A DNA stretch of 64,000 bases from Amoebophrya sp. A120 (GCA_905178155.1 CAJINV010000008.1:3621420-3685419), one strand, 5' to 3'; counted from the first letter of the stretch, positions 1 to 13,900 are shown. Translations and numbers: made by a program. The notes: generated by a model from the sequence alone, not told the origin.

Positions 1-578
1 AAATGCATGCCCGGGCAGTAGCAGGCTAGCGAGCCTGTGAGCCTAGGCTGAGGCTGGACGGGCGATATTTTATGTCTGTCCGAGCCTCGCCCTTTTCCGG
101 TAGCCGGGACCTGATGACTGTGAGGGCGAGCCTCTTCCCGTTCTGGGTTGAAGTTTATTTGCCCACCCGCCCTCCCGGTTAGTTTTACGAGATGAGCCAG
201 TGGTCTGGGTCGGTAGTTACTTCGGATGGGTCGCTGGGCCTCGCGCCGCTCCAATCTGTGTTGGGGTAGGACAGAGGTCGCAAGATATCTCCCACGGCGG
301 GGGTAGGTGCTTCCAGGGCGCCTCCTCGTGCGACGCAGTGGGAGATGCTCCCATCGAGCGATCATCCATCGGGTGATCCTTCCGCGGTGACTGCATAAAA
401 TCCACCTCTGGCCCTAGTCCCTTATCTTTCGCGGCTAGTGCTGGTCTGCGGGTTTTTTTCCACCAGAAAGGCACGTCGACGTCGGGTGATGTTGTCCCCA
501 AGCGATGAAGGACGAGGTATAGATACACTTCTAGACATCCTGTCCTCTACAATAAAATCCTATTCTATCATTAAACAG
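1..578. other. Left edge, no gene called
   Basis: GC-rich sequence with no recognisable protein on either strand. The frame of the exon that starts at 579 is closed just upstream by an in-frame TAA at 572-574, and a polypyrimidine-poor but usable 3' splice site (aaacag) ends at 578. The 5' exons of the coiled-coil gene therefore lie further left, possibly within this stretch or outside the window. The reverse-strand open frame at 217-528 has no family signature and I do not call it. Confidence 0.4.
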
Positions 579-1307
579 GCAACACTAGCAAGACGCCGGC
601 GGCCGCAACGGGCGGGGCCGCGGCGCTCTCCGGGTCCGCGGAGAGCAACAAGCTGCAGAACTCCGGCGAGCAGCGAGAACAGCAGGCGAAGGCCGAGAGT
701 GAGCAGAAGCAGCGGGAGCAGCAGGAGGCGTTTGCGAAGGAGATCGACAAGATGCGGGGGGATATGGAGAGAAAAAAGTTTATCACAGTCACTAATTTGC
801 AGGGTTTGCATTAGCATCACAAATTTTCCTTGTATTGCAGAAACACTAGGGAAATCCCTAATAAAGTTTGGCTGTGATGCATTTTTACGCATGACAAACA
901 GTTTTGTATTGCAAAAATGCGCATGAGTGATCGTGACGAACTTTTTTTGTTTGATAGGGGATCTGGCGCAGCTGCGCCAGGAGCTGGGCGCGGAGATCAC
1001 GCGGCGCGAGGAGGCGGAGCTGGAAAGCGAGTACAAGGACCACAAGGTCCAGGTGGCGGAGTCGCGGTGCGCGAAGGCGGAACACGAGAAGAGAACCGAG
1101 GAGCTGAAGGCCAGCGAGATGCAGCGCTGCCTCGAGTTGCTGCAGGAGGACGTGGTGAAGAAGACCCGGGAAGTTGAGCTCAAGTACCTGGAACAGGAGC
1201 GCAGGATCGCCATGCAGCAGGAGATGTACTCGAAGATGCACCGGCTGCAAAACTTCCTGCCCCCGAACATCATCCAAAAAAGTTTCCTCTCGGATATGAA
1301 TATGTGA
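579..1307 (+). CDS. Coiled-coil protein, 3' part (two exons seen)
   Basis: Seen: exon 579-763 and exon 963-1307, joined across an introner-type intron (764-962). The visible product is about 175 residues. It starts with an Ala/Gly/Ser stretch, then becomes almost purely Glu/Lys/Arg/Gln with heptad-spaced Leu, Ile and Met. The join reads EIDKMRGDLAQLRQELG and keeps the heptads in phase, which supports the chosen boundaries. It ends at TGA 1305-1307 after a short less charged tail (LQNFLPPNIIQKSFLSDMNM). No catalytic domain is visible, and a structural or cytoskeletal role is only a guess. The beginning is missing: there is no in-frame ATG before residue Met752-754, and a 3' splice site precedes 579. 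Confidence 0.65.
764..962 (+). mobile_element. Introner in coiled-coil gene
   Basis: Direct repeat GGGGAT at 758-763 and 957-962. Imperfect inverted repeats (about 22 of 26 positions) lie inside, with core AAAAAAGTTTATCACAGT at the left and its near complement before TTTGATA at the right. The interior carries the CATGACAAA-type motif seen in other elements of the window. Excision keeps the reading frame open. Confidence 0.75.
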
Positions 1308-3605
1308 GCCGCCGCTATTATGGCGGTGGAACGACGGAGTCGGAAGGGAATGGTTGACCTGCGAAAGGTAAAAGAATGCCACGGAAGACTGCTAGAATTA
1401 CAACCGGCAGATAAAATAAAAGATGACCACTGGAGGTGGACGCTGCTTGGTTCTAAGCTGTATTTCTTGGTTCAAGTTGAGAAGTCTACTCATCTTCTTG
1501 TTTTCCATTCTTGGGAATAAATCAGGTGAAGTGCAATCCAAAAAAGTCATGGGCCCTCTCTGCTTCCCTTCTTCAACTTATTTTTGCTCGTAGTTCTAGA
1601 TCTAGTTCTTCTTCTTCTGTATTTGTTCACACGTTGTGGATTCCTGGCGAATCCACGGGCACGGATTTATTTATAGTTCGTTGCGTAAAAAACTGTTTCA
1701 TGCTCCTTGTACAAGTGGTCACAAACACAATCTATAAAACTAATCGGCACTAATGTCTAGAACAAAACAGTAAATAGGCACTCAGGTTCTGTGGACCTGC
1801 CCCTTTGATCACACGCAGAGAATAGTAAAACACGGAAACAGTTTAGTTCATCGGATTTCTGTACGATACGTCGCTTGGAGGTCAAAACATTTGTTTCAAC
1901 ATTCATTTTCCCTTATTATAAAAAACCAAAACAAAAAAAAAACCGAAGTACATTCACACAGCAGGACTTTTTCACTCCTAGCTTCGGCAACAAAAATGTG
2001 TACTAAAAAAAGTCGAAGATACACGAGAACTTCATCACTTTTACATTTTTGGGTGTCAGCATGAGCATGAAGGATTTGATTGCGCACATTGGAATCAGTC
2101 GTCTACAGGTTTCTTGTACAATGTGAGAATCAGGATACCGCATCGTGTTCGTGACGCCGTCCTCTCGTCGGATCGTCTAGCTAGAACGCTTCCACCAGGG
2201 GACAATAAAGGGATCCGTACCGAACGTAATCGAACTTGTGATGCTGAGGTTGATGCAACGTCAATGACCGTAGAGGGACTAGAATGCCGCCCTCCGTCGT
2301 GTTAACCCTTGCCACAACAGCGGTGCTCGTGTATAAGTCTCAAACTTTCGCCGGGTGTAGGGTAATGGCGTGTTCTCACGTCGGAGAGGCGACCACACTT
2401 CCCCCTCCTAGTCGTGTGCCAGGCTGCGAACTGATGTAAACCCGCTCCTGTCTATCGAGGAATTGAGTAAGAGGCAACGCCAATCGCCACCTATCTAAAG
2501 ACTAAAAAGCTGACTCTCAAACCCGAACTCAAACTGGCACTCGCATTTTGATCTATGGCACTGGTAGTCAATGTCTATAAGTACTTACAAGAATAAGACT
2601 GTGTGTGGGTGCTGTTGTTTCACTGCAGATTGTTTCACTGCAGAGCGAAAGCGATGTCTGGATGTTGTAAGTAGCCATGATCCACTTCCACCAGCACCAG
2701 GACGATTGGTCATTTATGAAGCTGATAGACACAGATCGACAAGAAAAGATTCAGTTTCAGGTGCAGGAGATGTCAGAGATCTGTCCAGAGCCAATTTTTG
2801 GGGAGTCAGAAGCATTCGATTTTTGAGGACAAATGTTCGGTCAGGTCCATTTTGTGTCAACAGATCCATCATGAAAAAAAAGGAAACAAATAAAAGATCA
2901 ACATCGAGAAATTCATCAGCATCAAATGAGTATTGTCCACGATCGAGGAGTCGATCATACCTGATGAAGATCAGCATAGTCCAAATTCTGGATGGCTATG
3001 AGAGTGGAAACAAGGCGATCTACAGTTTCGAGTTTGTAAGTGCGATTTTTTTGTCAGGCGCAAGTCTGCGAAATTTCATGTCAAATCAAATAACTCGGTG
3101 ACTTTTTTTCTCAGCACGGCCAGAATTGAGGCCGGGTCAGAATTCAGATGAGCGGGGAGCTTTTTTTTCTGAAAGTTTGATGCTGTGCCTTGCATAAGTA
3201 AGTAAGTGATAGCCTGTTAAGATGCACAGACATGTTAGTGCTGTGTAAAATTCAACGTAAATAATCCGCAACAGCGACCGCAGTCCCCTCAAGATTCCCT
3301 TTTAGTCATCCTTGCCCGTATTGGAATTTTCTGTTACGTATTAAATAAGTATTTATACGTAGCAACATTTAATCGGAGGAGCCAGCGTTTTCTTTGTTCT
3401 CTAGACTTCTGCAGAGCCCTTTGTGCTGCACAATAAAGGCAAACAAACTGAGTTCGTAAACATTTTTTCTTCCATTTATCATTTTCTTCTCTGAGCTATT
3501 CAAGTTTTTCTGGTGTAATTTTCAGTTGGTTGCACAACTAGAAAAAACAAAAAGCCACAGCTCCAATAAATAAGTACTCATTTCTCTTTTAAATCTACTT
3601 CTATA
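1308..3605. other. Intergenic spacer
   Basis: AT-rich stretch of about 2.3 kb without a supported gene. The longest open frame (2571-3101) has no recognisable family and unlike composition. It includes a 15-nt tandem duplication, TGTTTCACTGCAGAT, at 2616-2645. The last 200 bases before 3606 are very AT-rich and probably include the promoter of the Fes1-like gene, but I see no defined element. Confidence 0.6.
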
Positions 3606-4905
3606 ATGGGGGACAATCTCGACTGGCCGGGCCTCCTTGCCTGGTCCACGAAGTACCACGATGGCACTGCGCCGTCCAAGTTTGGCCTGATGAGCGACGA
3701 AGACAAGGCGTTTCTGCAGAAGGCCATGGAGGACGCTTTCAGTCGGATTGAGGATATGAATCAGGTGTTGAACGACGGACTGAGAAAACTCGAGTCAGCA
3801 ACGGACTTCCAGGTATTTCACTTCTATGTATCAGAGCTTTTTTACAAGTTTCTTTCACGACACTGACACCAGAGCTCGCCGTGCGTCCGTCTCGGCATGA
3901 ATGTTTTGTTGAAGGAAGTTGTACTTATATCTAGTGAGGTCACGATACTCATAGTTGAAAGATTGTTGCACAAAACACAACGAAGATTGTTGAACAAAAC
4001 AGACTCTCGTAACCGCGTTGGAGATCATCGAGCGGTGCGTCGATGATCCAGACTGCGCTCGGAATCTGGAGAAGCTGAATGGGATCAGTCCGCTGCTGGA
4101 CAAGGTTTTCCACGACAATGAAGAAGTCTCCGACCGGTCCTGCAGCATTCTCAGCATGATGCTCGCGAACAACGACAGTCTGCAGTTGACGGCGGTGAAA
4201 AAGTACAACGCGCTCACGTTTCTCCTGGCTCATCCGCAAACGCTTGCCTCCAAAAAGAAGATCAAGCTGCTGGCGGACATCGTGCGCGGCGTGGAGGAAA
4301 TAGAGGAACTGTTTCTGAGGTCCAGCGGCCCCGCAAGCCCGATGAAAAAGCGTGCTGTGGGAGCGGCTTGTGGCAGAAATGAGGTTGAGGATGCAAATCA
4401 TACTAGTAGTGCAGCTCTTGCAGAGGATCCAAGTGGAGTGGCGTTTCTGTGCCAGGTCTTCGACCCAGAATTTTTCCTTGTCGCGGCAGGATCGACTTCT
4501 AAGTGTAAGTCCGACAGCATTCGGGCCGTGCGCGAGCGCGCAGTCACTTTTCTTCGCCATTTGCTCGCGGAGAAGCCCGCACAGCGGGTGGCGCACGCGG
4601 AGAAGGCACTGCAAGCCGGTCTGGTGCACGCGTACGAGGAGCTAGATCAGGTTGAACAAATAAGCGAGCCTAGTGCAGCGCTGGCAGCTACCGGACAACA
4701 AGTTTCCCTGCAATACACGGAGAACCTGGCGCAACTCACCCATATTGCCGTCAAGGAGAGCGCCGTGGTCAAAGCAGGGGTGCAAGGGCTTCTGAAACAA
4801 CGACTGGAAAATTTGCTGCGCTCCGGACCCGCGGTAGTTGCCGACTACGGCATTGAGATTGAGGATCTGAAGCAAATCTTAGCGACGCAACCTGCAAGAA
4901 TGTAA
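3606..4905 (+). CDS. Hsp70 nucleotide-exchange factor, Fes1/HspBP1 type
   Basis: Two exons, 3606-3812 and 4024-4905, split by a 211-nt GT-AG phase-0 intron; product 362 aa. The N-terminus (DNLDWPGLLAWSTKYHDGT, then a PSKFGLMSDEDKAFLQKAM stretch) matches the Fes1 N-terminal domain that precedes the armadillo-like fold. LEKLNGISPLLDKVF and the following DRSCSILSMMLANND match the first armadillo repeats (plant Fes1A and yeast Fes1 have L..L.GL.PLL and ..VVQNNP at the same places). The family binds the Hsp70 ATPase domain and promotes ADP release in the cytosol. A stretch at residues ~170-220 (PASPMKKRAVGAACGRNEVED) looks like a lineage insertion. The start ATG follows an AT-rich leader and has no in-frame ATG upstream. 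No introner is present. Confidence 0.8.
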
Positions 4906-5581
4906 CAAAAGGAAAGCTAGTATAATAGTGATAGGTACTTCTACCTTGAAACTTCAAGAATTTTGCAAAAACGAATTTTTCTGTTACATCACATGAAAAA
5001 AAACTTTCCGTACATAATAATAATAATGAACACACGACTGATTCTTGCCTTTGCTTCTACCGAGCTAAAGGGGAGGGTATGAGGCAGAAAAGAAGTGAAG
5101 TGATGCTGATATCTTTGGGCCGCTGGGCACACCTGTGACTGTATTCACTACACTGTACCACACTGCTCCTGCTCAGGTGCAAGGAAGGAATCCACAGACT
5201 GCTGAAGTACTGCTGCGGCTCTTCGCTATTCCCTGCTAGAAAATGACCTACTACCAAAAGAAGTACCCTCACACGACGACCCCGCCGCGCGATTACTTCA
5301 CTAGAAGTGAAATATTAAGATACGAGTATACAAACTTATCACGACTGCGTGGCGCCAATCGCGAGCTTGCGTGAAGCCTCTCAGCGAAACGTGTGGACAT
5401 TGCGTGTTCATCGATTGCGCTTGTTGCTCCTAGGCTCCTGCCGGGTCCTCCGTGCACGACATTTTTCTGTCAATTTCGAGGCAACGGTAACAGCAAGTAC
5501 ACCGAAAAAGTTGTTTTTCGCGCCCACCAAAGTGCTCTACGTCTACTTTGTCGGTTGGGGCAATGGATAATGTTTAACGAA

Positions 5582-5632
5582 AGGCGGTGCAGGACCCCAA
5601 GGGCGCTAGGCGGTGCAGGACCCCAAGGGCGC
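5582..5632. repeat. 26-nt tandem duplication
   Basis: The unit AGGCGGTGCAGGACCCCAAG followed by GGCGCT occurs twice head to tail (5582-5607 and 5608-5632), identical except for the last base. GC-rich against an AT-rich background; function unknown. Confidence 0.9.
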
Positions 5633-7627
5633 CACATTATCAGTGATGCTGTACAGGCCCCCTAATTCTGGTGGTATATTACGGCCGCAAGAGCAAACTA
5701 GATCGTAGATCCACTTCGTCCACATGCATTTTTGCCCATGATGGATGCAGATCAGGCACGGTGCGCGACACGACACGTTCGCTCTGCTGAGGTAGAGCCA
5801 AGATCAGGCTGTCACCAGCAAGAAAATATTGAGAGCCGAAAGAACACTGCACGCACAGTTGTAGAGCAGGATCAGAATTTGTTGCAGATGATGAAGTGAG
5901 TGTTGTCATCTCCAATTGTATTGGGTCCTCAGATGTAATTCTGATCGTGTGGCGCTGGCGGCCACAAAATGGCCACTGAGAGAAACGAAAATGACAGTTC
6001 TTGTTTCATCAGGTGCAAATTATACATTGTGGTTCTTGGTCGTGGTGTGTGTCTGCTCTACTCAGATCAATTTAGTAGAGCATCAGTACTGCTGGAGCCT
6101 AACTTCAGCGCTTCCTGCTGATCATTGAAAATAATAAGCACAGCCCAGCGTGCTCTCTTGCAAAGATTGCTTGACCAAACAGGAGGCATCCCCGTCGGCC
6201 GCAAAGTAGTCGTATGCTGGCTCAGCTCGGCTCTGCGCGGTCATATTCGCTAAGAAATTTGAAAGTGAAACAGATATGACAGTTGGTGCTTGACCTAGCG
6301 TCTTCAGTATCAAATACCGCATGAAGCTTGCTTGAAATAGCACTAAGTAACAGATGATGAAAATGATGTTGAACAATGTTGAAATATAAACGTAAAAATC
6401 ACTCTCAAATCACAGCATCTGAGATTGCGTTGCCGCCTATGAAGCATGTGGCCACAAGTAAATCAGATGTCCTCATCTGCACTAACGCAGTGAATGAGTT
6501 GTGAATGTGATATGTGAATGGCGCTCCATGCATTGGCTTGCGCACAAGCTTCATTGACTTTTGAAACGAAACAGTGGACCACGGCAGAAATGCGGCAGAT
6601 GATGACTCCTTTGCAATTCGTTTCTCTTTAATTAAAGGCACTCACTCTTTGAATACTTAGACATACAACTCCCACTGCATTGGTAACCGATACCTTTATC
6701 GCTCGTCGCGTTGAGGGTTTTTCCTTTATTTCGCGAGTATGATTTTTTTGTAACGTTGGCCCCGCAAGTGGATTAGTGAGATTGACAAGACAATGGGCCA
6801 AGGGACAGTCTACACCAGGTTTCTCTGCTCCTATCCGATAAGAAAAGATGAATTCAGTATTGAAAGAGCATAGAGCTCGTCCTTTGTAGTTGACTGAAGC
6901 AATTTAAATAAAGCTAGCTGGTCTGGATTCCGATCGGGAAGGATGCTCTAACTCGATAGAAAAGGATGATTTTTTTCAGGTCCTCGACCACACTGAATCG
7001 AATCTGTCGCCGACAGTCTGCACCAGAAAAAAAAAGTGCGCGACCACACACTCCAGCTGAGTTGACAGGACGAGGGTACTGCTAGCTTGTCAGTGGAGAT
7101 GATTTCGTCGCCGTCCTGATCTGTACTGGTGCAAATTATAGTCAATATTTCCATTTGATGGACATGGACTTGATTGTGATTTCACACCACAGTACTCTTC
7201 CTCATGGTCAGTGTCGCCTCATCCCTTATCCCTTCGACGTCTAGTGGTCCGTAGTTCCGGCGGAATGTAGTTTCTCCTTCATGCAACACCTAAAACAAAG
7301 ACGAACCAGAAGAAGAAAAGCTATCGAAGGCAACTGGACAAGAAATCATACTCGTCGTGGTAAAAGTTGGTATTTTCGATTAGAGATAAAATTAAAAAGT
7401 TGTTTTTTCATATGCTGAAGCTACATGTCCTTCTAGAAGAGCCTCGCTTTTAATACATTTCTGTGTCTTGCAAGGGCGTCTCCTACTTTCTTCCTTTATT
7501 CCTGGCATTCTACAACACGAAAGTCCAAGTCGTCGCCGGTGGCTTTTACTGTATGAGTATGAAAACCCAGCACCGCAGAAGAATCGGCACTGCAACCTAG
7601 TACCCCGTCAAGAGACGAGACGAGAGC

Positions 7628-7692
7628 AACTGACGCAAACCGGACTATTCGTTGGTTTAAAACTGACTCAAACCGGACTATTCGTTGGTTTA
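7628..7692. repeat. 33-nt tandem duplication
   Basis: Unit of 33 nt containing AAACCGGACTATTCGTTGGT, copies at 7628-7660 and 7661-7692, differing by about one base. Lies about 250 bases upstream of the start of the next gene. Confidence 0.9.
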
Positions 7693-7939
7693 TTCATCTG
7701 CACCTCGAAAAATAAGTACTAAGAAAGGGATAACTATTTCAATTTGTTTTAAGTAAGCATATTATCGGACGCCGGACACAGTGCTGTGATAAATCACGTT
7801 CACGACCTTCTTTGTTCTTGCTCAGCGCTTTGCGCCGAAAGACAGATTTTCGCGAAGGTTTGGATGTATTCGGCGAACCACTACAGAACAGACCAGCTGA
7901 TCGAACGAAGCCCAAACTTGTTGTAAGTCCGGATTCAGG

Positions 7940-10900
7940 ATGAGTACCATGGCGGCGCTGGCACAGGAAGAGCTGCTAGAAGCACGACCTCCCCAAGAAC
8001 TACATCAATACCCCGGCGGCGACGTGGACGGTGGAGGCACATTAGAAGTACTGGAACAAGCTGGTGCAGGTGCGGACGAACTTTTGCGTAGCATGGACCT
8101 GGCAGCTGCGGCGGGCGGTCTAGAACGCGACGAGGCTTCATCGCTTGGGCTGGGTGCCGCACCGGAAGCGGGACATGAAAATGCAGCGCCGCCTACTGCA
8201 TCGAGCACCACCAAACATGGGTTTTCATCTCACATGAGCAGGCCAGCGAAGCAGCCACCCCTTGCAACCACGGTGGCAGGTGGAGCAGCGGCCGAAAATG
8301 TGGCACCACAGGATCAACATCATGGTACTCGCTCAGGTGGGGTTCCCCCTTCAGCAGCAGCAGACCCGCCAAAGGCCGCGCCGCCAAATCCAACGAGCGG
8401 GGGCGGGTTCGTGCACATGAGTGCTTTCGCCAAACCACGCAAGAACCGACTGCCGGTGGGATCGCCGCTGCACGGTCCTCTTGCAGGAGCCGGGACCACA
8501 AGCGGTGTCCTACTTCCCGGAGCAGCGGAAAGTAGCAGTACGGGGCCTATGCAAATGCAAGTAACGCAGCAGCTGCAGCTCAACCTAAACCCATTGGTGG
8601 TGCAGCAGCATCATGATCCACACCAACTTAATCAACAGCCAGCCGGGAAGATGAATATCGCCAACTCATCAAGTAGTACAACTGCTGGACCTGGACGACT
8701 AGGCATTCCCCCGACCACCAGCTCGAGCGCCGCGAATCTGTTTGTATCAAATGCAAATATATTTGTCTGGAGCGTCTGGAAGAGAAGTGCACATGCACTT
8801 AGTGCCTCTCTGTCTCTGTCATGCATCTCCTGCAACAGAATCAGAAAGATAAGATGGTCTGGTATGCACGCAAAGTGTTTTGACATCTAGTATATCTAGA
8901 GGCTTTCAAGATACGAATGGTTGCTCCTGATGCCTAGTTGTACCCCACACCATCAGAAATAGATTGAATTCGCTCTTGATGCAGAAAAAATTTGATCTTG
9001 GCAGCGTTTGGCATTGACGCAATGCAGATTTTTGGTGCCTACGGCTGCTCGAGATCTGGCATCTTCACAAGTTGGAGCTCTTCCAGAAGGCCCAGATCGA
9101 TATTTGCAATGCATAGTTTGCACCGAATAGCAATACGCGAATGCCCCCACGTCTGCAGATACAGCAGCAAAAGGGCGGGGGTGTCGTGTCATACCTTGGA
9201 GGCGTCGGAGTTGGCAAGGGTGCAGCGACGTCGTCGTCGTCCGCTTCTAGCTATAATTTTCTGCCCTACACTGTCCTCCGTAATAGCACTCCTGCAGGAG
9301 GTACTACAACTACAGTATCGGCACAGAAAATGTCGGCAAAGAACGTTGCTAACGCGCAAGGCCTGGGTCGTGCGGCGAAAGGCGTCGGCAAAAATGGCAG
9401 GGGGCACGTCCAGCAAACTACTGGTAGTCACTGTTTCATCATAAACTTTCTTGTGAAGAGCGTTTGTTGCTCATTTATTGCCCACTTTTCGTCCCAATTT
9501 GTCCTTGTCGTCTGATTTTTATCGAAGAGCTCTGGCCTACGCCTATGGCACTGTGTTTGGAATATATTTGTGTCGCTGCACCTACCAATGCCAATGTATC
9601 CACGGAAATTTGCGAATTCGATCGTGAAGTGTTTGGGTTTACTTCGCGATCATGAAAGTTGCATTTAATGTACGAGGTACAGTATCAGTAACAGTCAGAA
9701 TCAGAAACAGTATCTATCTATCAGTTCTTGGACACGAGGACATGCATCTTCTCCTTGTTCTATTCTAGGTCTTCTCGCGAACCAGCGTCAGCTGCGTCCA
9801 GATGCCTTCGGGCGCAACCAGGTTTCCACAAAAATCAATCCCGCGGCGGCGCTTCCGCACAGAATTTCCACACTGACAACCCCCCGTCCTGCACAACCCG
9901 GCGGCCTACCAGGTTATAAGCTCGGCGGGCAACTACAGCTAGTACCCGGGGGGGCCCCCGCTAGTACATCAACGGCTGTCCCAGCTGGCCACCATAAAAA
10001 CAAGCGTGTGTTGCGTTCGCAAGTCGCGGGGAACAAGGGGATCCCTGGCGGACCCGAGCCCCACTTTATGCAGCTGGGCAAAAACGGCAAGCAGATCGAG
10101 ACCCAGCCCACGGTGCTGCCCGTGCACAAAACCTCCAACTTGAAACTGACGGAGGTGGCGAAGAAAGTAAGAAAGCGCCGCGACGCCGAGGGCAGGCTGG
10201 AGCTCGACCATAGCAGGCATTGGAAGGATAAGCTGGTCGACGCAATAAACTGGCTGAAGAAGCAAGAACCACAGGAAGTAGACCTTTCTGGTACAACGAG
10301 ACTAGTATCCTTGGCATATTTATTTAATACTACAAGAAAGCTGTTTATGTCTTCCTTGTCCACGGTGTGAATTTCAGAGATCGAGTCGAAAGGACTAGCG
10401 TGGCAGGTCGAAGACACGCTCTTGAGTCACTGTGGTGAAGAGAGAAATTGTAGTTGACCCTTAAGACGCACGTACACGTATCTATAGGATTTCTTTCAGC
10501 TGATATGACCACAATGGACGAACACTCGCGCCGTTGCGCCCATCAAGAATGAAAATGAAAAGCACATTAAACATAAAGCTGCCCCAGGAAACGAGATGAA
10601 ATGATTCCCGAACAACTGCAGGTCTGGCTGATGACGTGCGGGCAACGATGACAAAGACGAAGTTCAACGCCGCCCAATTCTTCTCCGAGTTGCCCGTCAT
10701 AGAAGATTACCCTGAGATGCAGCTGGATGAAAACGAGAACGACGAAGAACCCCCAGCGCAGAGCAAAGCCGCAGACCCTCAAGATCAGAACGCAACTGCC
10801 ACCGTGGACGTCGTTGCACAAGAAAACCAGGGAGACACGCAGGAGCAAGACAAAACCGACGCTGCACCTGCTTCGGGCGAGGATAATCAAGCTATCGAGA

Positions 10901-13900
10901 AGATGAAAATAACCTCCGCAGATGATGGTGAGGATATCATAGCGACAGCTGCAGAACGAGAGGACGTGGGTCTGAATGCGACCGGCGTCCCCGCCGGGGC
11001 CAGCATTGTGGAGGCAGGCACTAGTAAAGATCCAAAGAGCTCCTGCTGCGCAGAGGAGGACGAAGAAGTCAAAGCCGACAGCGACAAAAAGGGTGGAATT
11101 GTACCAGCACAACATCAAGAAGGAGGAAAAAAGAGTAGGCACAAGAAGTTCCACCAGTTTGACTGGAAGTGCCTTTCCCTGAATCGCATCGTCGAGAAGT
11201 TGCAGAACAAACAGCCGCAAATGGTGGTCGACACGTATTACCTAGTCGACGCCGTCAAACGCGATGTTCATATGATCCAGACGGAGATGAGCCGGGTGTT
11301 CGGATTGAACCACCATCGTCAGTACATCGTCCACCTTGCTTGCGAGTTGTTTGAGGAGCTGGAATTCTACGCCGCCGACATTTATCAGCACGAGCTGAAG
11401 CTCGGCCAGCAGAAGCGCGTGGCCAAGGCACAGAAGGAACAGGCCGACTTTCAGAAGCAGGAACTCCTTGCGCATCAAAACTACCTGATGCTGCAGCTGC
11501 AGCAGGATCAACATCTTCACGCGACGAAGCAAGCTGCAGCGGTAGCACCGGCGGGAGGCGCCACTTTGCCGCTGCAGTTCCTCTGTCCCCCCGGTGCGGC
11601 AGCCGCGAATGGGATACAAGTCGTTGCTCCCCTTCCCGCGGCTGCAAGCTCCGCCAATAGTAAACCCCTTGATAGGAGGTCCTTGAAACGGCCTGCATCA
11701 AACAGAAATAACGACGAAAAGACCCCATCCAGCTCGGACAACGCGTCTCTGTACGGCGCCCGCTCGAAGCCGAAGAAGGCGAAGCGCAAGGCGCAGCCGA
11801 AAAAGAAGACTAAGCAGGCGGAGCTGTTGACCGCGGCCGATGAGGATTTCTTCGCAAAGGACGCAGCCGACGACACCAAAGATCACGACGGCGATAAAAA
11901 TAGCGCAGCTGCGTCGAGCAAATCCGAAGACAACAAGTCCTCTGTCGTTTCGCGGAAAAGCGCCAACAAGAGAGCGAACCCGAAGAAAAAGTCCGCGCCT
12001 TACCAGTTAGGCATTACAAAAGCACTTCTGCACTTCGTATAAATGCCAGGCCTGCCGCACTAGAGATCTGCCTTATCTATATCCACCTTGGCTAGCATGA
12101 CAAAATCCACCATGTTTCTTCTTGGCCTTCTTGGGACAATTTGTAGTGCATAATAAGTATGTGATTTGGATTTGGGTTTATACTTGTGCGATACTTTTGT
12201 ACAGGATACCAGTACAGCGGTAACAACAAGAACCTCGACAAGAAGATGTTGCTCAACCAGGCAAAGGGCGGGACGCAGCTCTCCGACTCCGAGGACGATT
12301 ATGAGAGTGCACATCTCGCTCTCGTCCCCCTCACTTGGATGAAATTTCTAGCAACAGTTGCGACAACCTAAAAAGTGGCGCTTGGCCAGAAGTGAAGTAA
12401 CTGTGGGCTGTAGGTCATTGTCGGCTTCCAGAACTTGTCGTGCAAGCACGGGCATCAAACTTAAAGGGCCCAGATAAGACTTGGCATTTTGCAAATGTAG
12501 CGCAGTCTGTTAAAGGATGACAAAGGAGGGGATTGTGGTTGTGCACTATCATAAGGATGAAGACAACGACAGGAAGTCCTCGGTGGTCGGGAAGAAGTCT
12601 TCCGCCGGCACGAATAAGTCCAACCGCAGAAAGAACTACGACCTGCGGATATCCTGAGTAAAAACGTACCCACACCAGAGTTGTAATGCAGATTTGCAAA
12701 GACCTGAAGACTTGGTATGCGCATCCCCATGAGAGCCATTCCCAATCGTGTTTTGGAATTTGTGACGCTGTGAACAGGATGAGCAGATGAATCTGTGACG
12801 CGGCTGCACTTGCTAACCTGCACTACACTGCATAGGGCATCTTGTCATGCGTGACTCCCAAAACTCCTAGGTTTGTGTTGCAAAATCCTCATCCTGACTC
12901 TGGTGTGGGGACGTTTTTACTCAGGATAGCGGAACCGCAGGACAGCGGATACCGTGCCGAAAGAGCCGCAGTACCCGCCAAGCAAGGGCGGGATCACGCC
13001 GCAGCTTCGCACGCAGACCGCGGGCTACTTCGGGGAGCTGAAGCCGGAGCATCAGGAGCTCATGCACGATTTCGTCCGGAACTGGCTTCCAAGTTACGAC
13101 GAAGCGGAGATGGAGTTGGAGATCTGGGACTTCCTCCCCACCTACCAAAAAGCCTTCGCGGAACAGGTGAAAAAGTACCACCGACAGGCGCACCCGGAAA
13201 TGCACAAGAAGCAGGCGTCGTCCAGCGTGGCCGGCGGGGCGGCTAGTAAAAAGAGCCGGCTTGGGGTTAACGCGGTCGGAGCACCAGGACAGGACGGAGC
13301 GGATAAGGTGCTTCACTTTTTATTTTCGCAATATTGAGAATATGAATTTGAATATCCATGACGTAGACTCATTTTCGAAGATTTCCGCTTTTTGGAATTG
13401 TTTTGTTGCAGTCGCCTCGTCCCCATAGGCGCCCTCCCCTGTGCGTCATCCCGTGCGGGGTTCGTTTGCGTTGTTGTGCCACGTCTTCACTTTTGCCTCT
13501 GCTCGACAACGTCATCATCAGTATCGAAATAGGTTTTCAACAAATTACAGCGCGCCCGCTACGCCAATGGCGAGCTCATATCCGACAACGAGTCCGGGTC
13601 CTCTTCCGAAGATGTCCTTTTTAACCAGAGAAATGCCAAGAAGCCCAAGCGGGTGGTGGACAGCGATTCCGACGACGACGTGCCGAAGTTCAACTTCCGC
13701 CCGAGGCCGGGGACCAGTGCAGCAAATGATGCCGTAGGCGGCGGGGGCAGTAAAGATTCTAATCATGTGACCAGCAACGCCGCGGATGATGTTGATGTTG
13801 CTCCCCTGATCGCCATGGAAGATGATGGCATGTTCGCAAACGTAATCCGAGAACAGCAGCAGCAACAACTGCAGCAGCAGCAACTGGAAGCCGCACAGAG

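Larger units (their letters stand above)
4906..7939. other. Intergenic spacer with two tandem duplications
   Basis: About 3 kb without a supported gene; open frames on both strands are short and compositionally like the rest of the spacer. It contains a 26-nt duplication at 5582-5632 and a 33-nt duplication at 7628-7692, listed separately. Confidence 0.6.

Noticed and set aside
217-528. Reverse-strand 103-codon frame at the left edge
   Set aside because: No family resemblance and GC-rich sequence makes long frames likely by chance.
11149-11400. Bromodomain-like helical pattern in the 7940-14654 protein
   Set aside because: A few hydrophobic positions resemble the end of a bromodomain, but the Asn-Tyr pair and the ZA loop are missing; a profile search would be needed.
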